A stretch of 11,588 nucleotides of DNA from Phycisphaerales bacterium (GTDB lineage Bacteria > Planctomycetota > Phycisphaerae > Tepidisphaerales > Tepidisphaeraceae). Positions 6,468 to 11,588 of this stretch are shown piece after piece. The stretch covers positions 1 through 11,588 of the forward strand of contig JAQGHH010000464.1 in assembly GCA_028288945.1 (NCBI GenBank), in the 5' to 3' direction. The notes beneath the pieces were generated by a model. It saw nothing but the letters and a program-made list of their open reading frames with translations, ran no database searches and was not told the origin of the DNA. The first letter of the stretch is position 1. Each line of letters begins with the position of its first letter. The position numbers and the translations under genes were made by a program.

Positions 6468-7717
6468 GAAGCCTCCTGGCGCACGCCGCGGGCGGGCCGG
6501 CTGACCCGTTCGTGCGCCACCTCGGACCAGGAATTTCGGGCGGCATCGACGGACATGGCCCGCCTGCGCGGCCGGAGTGCGTAATCGCGCAGCCACTCGT
6601 ACAGCCGCCCGACGCCTTCCCGCACCGACACTTTGGGCGCCCAACCGACGGCGGCGGAGAGTTTCGCGACATTGGAGACGTAGTAACGCTGGTCGCCCGG
6701 CCGCCATGCGCCGGCGCGCACGTCCGGACGCTCCCCGTGCAGCGCTTTGATCATCCGCAGCAAATCCAGGAGGCTGATCGTGTTGGCCGGCGAGCCTCCC
6801 ACGTTGAAGGCGCGGCCGCACACCTGCCGGTTGTTCATGTTGGCTTGGGCTAGAAGGAACGCGTCCACGAGGTCGTCGATGAAGAGGATGTCGCGCACCT
6901 GCATGCCGTCGCCGTAGAGCGTGATCGGCTCGCGCTTGAGGGCGCGGATGAGGAAGTGGGCGACCCATCCCTGGTCCTCGTTGCCGAATTGATGCGGACC
7001 GTAAATGCAGCTCATGCGGAAGACGGCCGTGGGCAGGCCGAAGGTACGCGCGTAGTCGAGGACGTACTGGTCCGCGGTGCCTTTGGAGCAGCCGTAGGGG
7101 CTGTGGAAATCGAGCGGCCGGTCTTCGCCGATGCCGCCGGCGCGGAGCGTGTCGTCCTCCGGCTCGTAGCGGTTATTGGCCACGCGCAGGCGCACGTCGG
7201 GCAGGCCGCCGTAGACTTTATTGGTGCTGGTGAACACCAGCGGCGGCGGGTCGTCCTGGGCGCGGATCGCTTCCAGCAAATTAAGCGTTCCGCCCGCGTT
7301 GACGTTGAAATCGTGGATGGCGTCGACGAGGCTTGTCGTCACCGCGACTTGCGCCGCGAAATGGAAGATGCAACTGGCGCGGTCAACGGCATTGCGCAGC
7401 GCGTGCGGGTCGCGGACGTCCGCCACCTCGATGCGCACAAGGTCCCCGTGCTGTTGCCTGAGCCAGCGGAGATTCTTTTCAGCTCCCGGGCGGGAGAGGT
7501 TGTCGTACAGCAGCACGCTTTGGCCGCCCGACATGATCCGGTGGGCGAGGTTGATTCCGATGAACCCGCAGCCGCCGGTGATGAGCACCGGCTTGTCGCT
7601 GCCGGCGACGTGGGCGTTCGTGTGCGGCCAACTCACGTCCCGAACCGAATCGATCCCCGCGCCGGATTTGGGCCCGTTGTCAAAAGGCGATTGATTCTCT
7701 TTCCTCCGGGTCTTCAT
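6464..7717 (-). CDS. NAD-dependent sugar epimerase, CDP-paratose 2-epimerase-like (extended SDR)
   Basis: This is a nucleotide-sugar epimerase/dehydratase of 417 residues. After a polar leader of about 42 residues comes VLITGGCGFIGINLA (44-58) with the NAD-binding GGCGFIG (48-54) and D72 after the second strand (LLYDN), which favours NAD. HFAAQVAVTTSL (119-130), FTSTNKVYG (162-170) and HSPYGCSKG (205-213, catalytic Y208 and K212) follow. Downstream are FRMSCIYGPHQFG, EDQGWVAHFLIRAL, YGDGMQVRDILF and GDQRYYVS. This combination closely matches CDP-paratose (tyvelose) 2-epimerases as I remember them. The genes that would supply CDP-3,6-dideoxyhexose are not in the window, so the true substrate may be another NDP-sugar. 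The ATG at 7717 has AAGGA nine bases upstream. The C-terminal 35 or so residues are basic and outside the fold. The stop overlaps the MDR start. Confidence 0.85.
   Translation of the reverse strand: MKTRRKENQSPFDNGPKSGAGIDSVRDVSWPHTNAHVAGSDKPVLITGGCGFIGINLAHRIMSGGQSVLLYDNLSRPGAEKNLRWLRQQHGDLVRIEVADVRDPHALRNAVDRASCIFHFAAQVAVTTSLVDAIHDFNVNAGGTLNLLEAIRAQDDPPPLVFTSTNKVYGGLPDVRLRVANNRYEPEDDTLRAGGIGEDRPLDFHSPYGCSKGTADQYVLDYARTFGLPTAVFRMSCIYGPHQFGNEDQGWVAHFLIRALKREPITLYGDGMQVRDILFIDDLVDAFLLAQANMNNRQVCGRAFNVGGSPANTISLLDLLRMIKALHGERPDVRAGAWRPGDQRYYVSNVAKLSAAVGWAPKVSVREGVGRLYEWLRDYALRPRRRAMSVDAARNSWSEVAHERVSRPARGVRQEAS
6472..6477 (-). promoter_or_regulatory. Ribosome binding site deciding the MDR start
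   Basis: AGGAGG on the minus strand, four bases before the ATG at 6467, fixes the start of the dehydrogenase. The same frame is open upstream to 6968, but that stretch is the shadow of the epimerase gene. The site lies inside the 3' end of the epimerase gene, consistent with coupled translation across the ATGA overlap. Confidence 0.8.
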
Positions 7718-7739
7718 GAGAACAGATCCTTGGGTTCCG

Positions 7740-7803
7740 TGATAAGTGATGAGTGAAACGTGATGGGCCGCCCTTCCCGTCCCGTTTCACTCCTCACTTA
7801 TCA
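7740..7803. repeat. Long inverted repeat between the two epimerase genes
   Basis: The arms at 7740-7760 and 7783-7803 are 21 bases each, reverse complements with one mismatch (T at 7750 against the complement of 7793), around a 22-base GC-rich spacer. Unlike families A and B, each arm has no hairpin of its own. It occupies most of the 92-base gap between the stop of the upstream SDR (7810) and the start of the downstream SDR (7717). A transcript would form a strong stem and could act as an attenuator, an RNA-processing site or a simple repeat. No T-run follows on the minus strand, so I do not call it a terminator. Confidence 0.7.
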
Positions 7804-7809
7804 TGCCTT

Positions 7810-8928
7810 TCATATCGCGAGTCCGCGACGATCCAGCTCGGATCGCGCCTGCGCGAGGTGGTCGTCGGCCTCCTGTCCTTCCAGCCATTGGACCAATTCT
7901 TCGAGCCCGTTTTCCAGGGCGACCTGCGGCTGGTAATCGAGCAGCCGGCGGGCCAGGCGGATGTCGGCGAAGCAGTGGCGGATGTCGCCCATGCGGTATT
8001 GGCCGCTGACTTCCGGCTCGACCCATTGCTTGCCGAGCGCCCTGGCAGCCCGGCGGGCGATGTCGAGGATCGTGTAGGCGCGCCCGCCGCCCACGTTAAT
8101 CGCGCGCCCGGCTGCGCCGGGCGCTTGCAGCGCCAGGCGGCAGGCGGTTGCGATGTCGTGGACGCTCACGAAGTCGCGCTGCTGGAGCCCGTCCTCGAAC
8201 ACGACGGGCGGCCGGCCGTTCATCAGCCGGCTGGCGAAGATCGCCAGCACGCCCGTGTACGGGTTGCTCAGCGCCTGCCGCGGCCCGTACACGTTGAAGA
8301 AGCGCAGCGCGACGGCCGGGATGCCGTAGGCCCGGCCGATCATGAGACACAATTTTTCCTGATCGAATTTGCTCAGCGCGTACACGCTGGCGAGGACGGG
8401 CCGCTTGGTCTCGGGCGTGGGGAGGGGCGTCAGAACCTCCGCGCGACGGTTGCGGATTTCCCACTCGCGGCCGCGGAGCTGTTCGACCGTGCGCTCAAGG
8501 CCCGCGGAGATCTCGCCGCCGGGCGATTGGTACAGGCCTTCGCCGTAGATGCTCATGCTGCTGGCGACGATGAGCCGCTCGACGGGGCGCTCGATCAAGG
8601 CTTCGAGCAGCACGGCGGCGCCGACGTTATTGAGGCTCGTGTAGTTCACGACCTCGTACATGCTCTGCCCCACGCCGACAGCGGCGGCGAAATGGTAGAC
8701 GGCGTCCACGCCCGCCAGCGCGCGGCGCACGGTTTCGCGGTCGCGCACGTCGCCGACGATCAGTTCCACCTCCGGGTTTAAATAGCCGGGCCGCCGCGCG
8801 TCGGGGCCGTGGACCTGGGGCGAAAGGTTGTCCAGCGCGCGGACGCGGTAGCCGTGGGTGAGTAGTTCGTCGGCCAGGTGTGATCCGATGAATCCTGCGC
8901 CGCCGGTGATGAGTATTCTTTTGCCCAT
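7810..8928 (-). CDS. NAD-dependent sugar epimerase, dTDP-L-rhamnose 4-epimerase-like (extended SDR)
   Basis: This is a nucleotide-sugar epimerase of 372 residues. The fold begins at once: RILITGGAGFIGSHL with GGAGFIG at 9-15, then D33 in ALDNL, favouring NAD. The block LSPQVHG (35-41), GDVRDRETV (59-67), HFAAAVGVGQSMYEV (79-93), VASSMSIYGEG (121-131) and VYALSKFDQE (182-191, catalytic Y183 and K187) follow, then RFFNVYGPRQALSNPYTGV and QQRDFVSVHD. This pattern matches dTDP-L-rhamnose 4-epimerase-like SDRs (WbiB type) as I remember them, which make 6-deoxy-L-talose. No rml genes are here, so the substrate is inferred only from similarity. The ATG at 8928 has GAGG seven bases upstream. The gene stands between a 311-base gap and a long inverted repeat and may be the first gene of the sugar block. 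Confidence 0.86.
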   Translation of the reverse strand: MGKRILITGGAGFIGSHLADELLTHGYRVRALDNLSPQVHGPDARRPGYLNPEVELIVGDVRDRETVRRALAGVDAVYHFAAAVGVGQSMYEVVNYTSLNNVGAAVLLEALIERPVERLIVASSMSIYGEGLYQSPGGEISAGLERTVEQLRGREWEIRNRRAEVLTPLPTPETKRPVLASVYALSKFDQEKLCLMIGRAYGIPAVALRFFNVYGPRQALSNPYTGVLAIFASRLMNGRPPVVFEDGLQQRDFVSVHDIATACRLALQAPGAAGRAINVGGGRAYTILDIARRAARALGKQWVEPEVSGQYRMGDIRHCFADIRLARRLLDYQPQVALENGLEELVQWLEGQEADDHLAQARSELDRRGLAI

Positions 8929-9239
8929 GGCAGCGCCTCGCGAACGATGCCTTGGCCGACCACAAAGCCAATGCCAGATCGGATGCGGGCTCGGCCAGAG
9001 TCGCTAGTCTCGTGGCGGCGCGGTATCAGCGCCTCGCGCTCGGGGCTTCATTTCTTCGGGAAATTGAAGGGACGCCTGCGATGGAGCCGCCCGCGCGAGG
9101 GTGAACCCGGCCCGGCGACAGGGAAAAGCAAAGGCCGCTCACCGAAAAAGATGAAGCCGCAGGGATGATGGAAAGCCTCGCAACCGATGGCGGGCGGGCA
9201 CGACGCTGCCGGAATGTCGCTCGGGTTTTCCCCGCCGGA
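8929..9239. other. 311-base gap without a supported gene
   Basis: This gap lies between the ABC transporter stop and the SDR start. A plus-strand frame (8947-9168) is open but lysine/arginine/proline-rich, has no ribosome site and resembles no family I know. The word CAGCGCCTCGCG occurs twice in direct orientation (8931-8942 and 9027-9038). A weak hairpin (CGGG, GAAAA, CCCG) follows the ABC stop on the minus strand but lacks a T-run. The gap is long enough to hold a promoter for the sugar genes, but I see no convincing -35/-10 pair. Confidence 0.5.
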
Positions 9240-11057
9240 CTAAGCGGCGTGGGCCGGCGCGGGGACGTCGAGGTGCTGCTGGCTGGCCATGGAGGCGTAG
9301 AGGCCGCCGCGGGCGAGCAATTCGAAATGGGTTCCCGACTCCACGACCGCGCCGCCGTCCATCACGTAAATCCGGTCACAGTGTACGACCGTGCTCAAGC
9401 GGTGGCTGACGAGGATGATCGTGCGCAGGCCCTTCAACTTTTTCAGGGTGTCGGTGATGTGGCGTTCGTGCAGCGGGTCGAGCGAGCTGGTGGGTTCGTC
9501 GAGGACGATGAACGGGGCCTGCGTGAGCAGGGCGCGTGCGATGGCGATGCGCTGGCGCTGCCCGCCGGAAAAGTTCTGCCCGCCTTCGGCCGCGGGGGAG
9601 TCGTACCCCAGTGGAAGGTGCTCGATAAACTCGGCAGCGCCCGCGAGATCTGCGGCGCGGCGCACTTCCTCGAGCGTTGCCCCCGGCCGGCCGTAGGCGA
9701 TGTTCTCGGCGACGGTCGTCGGGAGGATCACGTTTTCCTGAAGCACCAGGGCCACGTGTTTGCGCAGGTCGGCGACCTTCACGTCGCGGGCGTCGATGCC
9801 GTCGAGCCGGATCGCGCCGCCCGTGGGGTCGTAGAACCGCGGCAGCAGGTTGAGCAGCGTGCTTTTTCCGACCCCGCTGGAGCCCACGAACGCCACCATC
9901 TCGCCGGGCTCGATGCGCACGCGGACGTCGCGCAGCACGGGTTTGCCGCTGCCGTAGGAGAAGGTGACGCGGTCGAGATCGAGCCGCCGGGGCATGCGGG
10001 GGAGCGGCAGCGCGCCGGGCTTGTCGGCGATGGACGGGTCGCGGTCGAGCACTTCAAACACGCGCTTCGCGCCGACGACGCCGTTCTGCACGTTGTAGAA
10101 GAAGCCCGTGATGCTGCACAGCGGGCCCCAGAGCATTCCGAGGTAGGAGGTGAAGACGACGAGGTCGCCGACGGTCATGCCGCCGGGCACGGGGTGGAGG
10201 TGCTGGTCGCGGTAGACGAGGTATCCGCCGTAGCCGAAGATCAGCGCGCCGCCGATGGCGAAGCACGCGCCGACGATGAGGTTGTAGGCCATCTGCTGCC
10301 AGTTGAGCCGCCACCACGCCTTGACGGTTTCGAGCACGGTCCCGTGGAACCGCGTGAACTCCTGTGCCTCCTGGCCGCAGGACTGGACGAGCCCGACGCA
10401 GGCCATCGACTGCTGCACGGCGGTGGTGAACTGCGATTCACGGGCGCGGCACTCCAGCGAGCGTTCGCGGAATCGGCGGCCGAAGATGACGTTGGCCGCC
10501 GCGAGGACCGGCGCGATCGAAAACGCCAGGAGCGTGAGCGACGGGCTTCGCGACGCGAGGACGAGGGTGATTGCCAGGAGCGTGCCGCCGGCGACGAGGG
10601 TGTTGACCAGCACGCCGAGAATGGTCTGGCAGCCGAAGGTGTCGATGCTCAAACGGTAGATGGCGTCGCCCTGCGGCTGGCTCCGATGGTAGGTGAGACA
10701 CATCGCCTGGAGCTTGCGGTACAGGTCGCAGCGCACGCGCACGAGCCCGTTATAGTTGAGGTGATTGCTGGCGATCGTCTGCCCGGTGTTCGCCAATTCC
10801 TGCGTGACCTTCAGGGCCAGGCCGATGACGGCCAGTCCCGCGATCCGGCCCACCTGCCCCGCGGGCAGCAGCGACAGGAACATTCGGTGCAGGAAGTCGG
10901 TGCCCGCAGCCCCGCCCAGGACGGAGTCGATGAGGATGGCCATCGGCCAGGCCGCCAGCAGGCCGATGCCGGTGGACAGGCCGATGAGCAACAGCCACAT
11001 CAATATGAGCGGCCAGTCGGCCCGGAAATAGGAAATCGCCCGCAGATACAAACGCAT
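9240..11057 (-). CDS. ABC exporter, fused membrane and ATPase domains (MsbA/lipid-glycan type)
   Basis: This is an inner-membrane half-transporter of 605 residues, expected to work as a homodimer that flips or exports a hydrophobic or glycosylated substrate using ATP. The membrane domain occupies about 1-330, with hydrophobic segments near 17-44, 70-84, 147-168, 175-193, 258-280 and 298-320. The ATPase domain follows: Walker A GSSGVGKST (392-400), Q-loop Q440, signature FSGGQRQ (496-502, F in place of the usual L), Walker B FIVLDE (516-521), D-loop SSLD and switch H552 in SHR. All key residues are present, so it should be active. The ATG at 11057 is used because AGGG lies seven bases upstream; the frame extends to a TTG at 11090 with no clear site. 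Its place before sugar and transferase genes suggests glycolipid export, but the 311-base gap leaves the link open. Confidence 0.92.
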   Translation of the reverse strand: MRLYLRAISYFRADWPLILMWLLLIGLSTGIGLLAAWPMAILIDSVLGGAAGTDFLHRMFLSLLPAGQVGRIAGLAVIGLALKVTQELANTGQTIASNHLNYNGLVRVRCDLYRKLQAMCLTYHRSQPQGDAIYRLSIDTFGCQTILGVLVNTLVAGGTLLAITLVLASRSPSLTLLAFSIAPVLAAANVIFGRRFRERSLECRARESQFTTAVQQSMACVGLVQSCGQEAQEFTRFHGTVLETVKAWWRLNWQQMAYNLIVGACFAIGGALIFGYGGYLVYRDQHLHPVPGGMTVGDLVVFTSYLGMLWGPLCSITGFFYNVQNGVVGAKRVFEVLDRDPSIADKPGALPLPRMPRRLDLDRVTFSYGSGKPVLRDVRVRIEPGEMVAFVGSSGVGKSTLLNLLPRFYDPTGGAIRLDGIDARDVKVADLRKHVALVLQENVILPTTVAENIAYGRPGATLEEVRRAADLAGAAEFIEHLPLGYDSPAAEGGQNFSGGQRQRIAIARALLTQAPFIVLDEPTSSLDPLHERHITDTLKKLKGLRTIILVSHRLSTVVHCDRIYVMDGGAVVESGTHFELLARGGLYASMASQQHLDVPAPAHAA

Positions 11058-11108
11058 GGCGCCACCCTGGACCGGCGGTGGATGGATCAATCCCGCATAT
11101 TGCCGGTG

Positions 11109-11126
11109 TGAACGTTCAATCGTTCA
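11109..11126. promoter_or_regulatory. Possible operator upstream of the ABC exporter
   Basis: TGAACGTTCA (11109-11118) is a perfect 10-base palindrome. The hexamer CGTTCA recurs 8 bases further on (11113-11118 and 11121-11126). It lies about 50 bases upstream of the exporter ATG, where an operator could sit. No regulator is recognisable nearby, and short palindromes also arise by chance. Confidence 0.2.
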
Positions 11127-11204
11127 GTTCGTTGCCGCGGACAAAAGCCCTTATGCCCGCGCCCTTCCTGCCCAGGTTGTCGGTCGTGACCCGTAATGGT
11201 AGGT

Positions 11205-11233
11205 GAAAACAGCCCGAAAACACATAGCCGGGC
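11205..11233 (-). terminator. Weak possible terminator after the SecA-type gene
   Basis: On the minus strand GCCCG (11233-11229) pairs with CGGGC (11216-11212) across a 12-base loop, followed by TGTTTTC. The 5-bp stem is short and the T-run is broken, so termination is only a possibility. The hairpin begins 18 bases past the stop codon of the SecA-type gene. Confidence 0.3.
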
Positions 11234-11250
11234 GAATGTACTAGACACCA

Positions 11251-11588
11251 CTAAAACGGCAAGGATTGGTCCATCCAGTCGTCGCTCTTGAGGACCTGCT
11301 TGCGGTTGAAGCGCGCCAGGCGCTCGGCGCGGGCCTGGGCGGTGTTGATGAGGCGGTCGGCCCCGTAGGTGCGCCAGACCTTGCGGAGCTTGCCGGCGTG
11401 GCGGAGGAACAAGTCGTCCTCGGCGCTGGCGAAGAGCTGCGCGGAGCCCGGGTCGCCCTGCCGGGCGGCGCGGCCGAAGAGCTGGCGGTCCACGCGGAAG
11501 CTGCCGTGCGGCTCGGTTGAGATCACGTGCAGCCCGCCGAGGTCGGCCACGCCCTTGGCGAGCTTGATGTCGGTGCCGCGGCCGGCCA
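11251..11588 (-). CDS. C-terminal end of a short SecA-type translocase ATPase (5' part cut by window edge)
   Basis: These 111 residues are the end of the second nucleotide-binding domain of a SecA-family ATPase, a motor that pushes proteins through the SecY channel. AGRGTD opens the fragment, then LGGLHVI-TE-H (residues 16-26), RVDRQLFGRAARQGDPGSA (31-49, with the arginine fingers of motif VI) and EDDLF. The end reads LINTAQARAERLARFNRKQVLKSDD and stops in DQSLPF. In canonical SecA the matching AQ-RK-LL-YDD helix is followed by roughly 300 more residues (helical scaffold, helical wing, C-terminal linker and zinc motif). All of that is missing, with a clean TAG. It could be a distinct short SecA paralog or a truncated gene; the tidy end favours the former. 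It is unlikely to be the housekeeping SecA. Confidence 0.85.
   Translation of the reverse strand, partial: AGRGTDIKLAKGVADLGGLHVISTEPHGSFRVDRQLFGRAARQGDPGSAQLFASAEDDLFLRHAGKLRKVWRTYGADRLINTAQARAERLARFNRKQVLKSDDWMDQSLPF

Noticed and set aside
6468..6968. In-frame upstream extension of the MDR gene by 167 codons.
   Set aside because: The stretch overlaps the epimerase gene, is arginine/proline-rich, and the start at 6467 has AGGAGG at a suitable distance.
8947..9168. A 73-codon plus-strand frame in the gap.
   Set aside because: It has no ribosome site, is basic and low in complexity, resembles no family, and is opposite in direction to every other gene.
11058..11090. TTG start giving 11 more residues to the ABC exporter.
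   Set aside because: No ribosome site precedes it, whereas the ATG at 11057 has AGGG seven bases upstream. It cannot be fully excluded.
9165..11111. A 648-codon plus-strand open frame.
   Set aside because: It lies exactly opposite the ABC exporter, whose motifs are all intact. The composition (A, E, D, V, R-rich with no recognisable domain) is the usual antisense shadow in GC-rich DNA.

Overview
The window is GC-rich bacterial DNA in which every gene I can support lies on the minus strand, so it reads from right to left. My best guess is a Planctomycetota-like organism. That guess rests on the high GC, on two kinds of dispersed palindrome that I remember from planctomycete genomes, and on a short SecA-type protein. 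It is an inference; no rRNA or marker gene is present to prove it.

Layout in the direction of transcription: (1) 11588-11251, the C-terminal end of a SecA-type ATPase that stops far earlier than normal SecA. (2) A 193-base gap with a weak terminator-like hairpin and a small palindrome, then an MsbA-type ABC exporter (11057-9240). (3) A 311-base gap with no gene that I can defend. (4) A sugar and glycosyltransferase run: a dTDP-L-rhamnose-4-epimerase-like SDR (8928-7810), a CDP-paratose-2-epimerase-like SDR (7717-6464), a zinc-type MDR dehydrogenase (6467-5463), a GT4-type glycosyltransferase (5435-4314), and three related CgeB-type glycosyltransferases (4115-2937, 2808-1660, 1663-494). (5) A DUF1003 membrane protein (427 to the left edge), probably unrelated to the sugar genes.

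The spacing supports an operon-like block. Two junctions have 4-base ATGA overlaps (6464-6467 and 1660-1663) and one gap is 27 bases. The larger gaps (7718-7809, 4116-4313, 2809-2936) are filled by inverted repeats. The likely joint task is to make one or more modified nucleotide sugars, transfer them in sequence through four GT-B transferases, and export a glycolipid or glycan through the ABC protein. The acceptor and the sugars cannot be read from the sequence.

The most striking non-coding structure is a pair of REP-like families. Family A occurs as two inverted pairs (2846-2908 and 4139-4229) whose four 25-base arms are identical. Each arm is a GTAG tetranucleotide directly followed by an 8-bp hairpin, the architecture known for RAYT-associated REP elements. 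Family B (4249-4357) has the same layout with GTGA in front of an 8-bp hairpin. These repeats, and a further hairpin at 2940-2990, have been absorbed into the ends of neighbouring reading frames.
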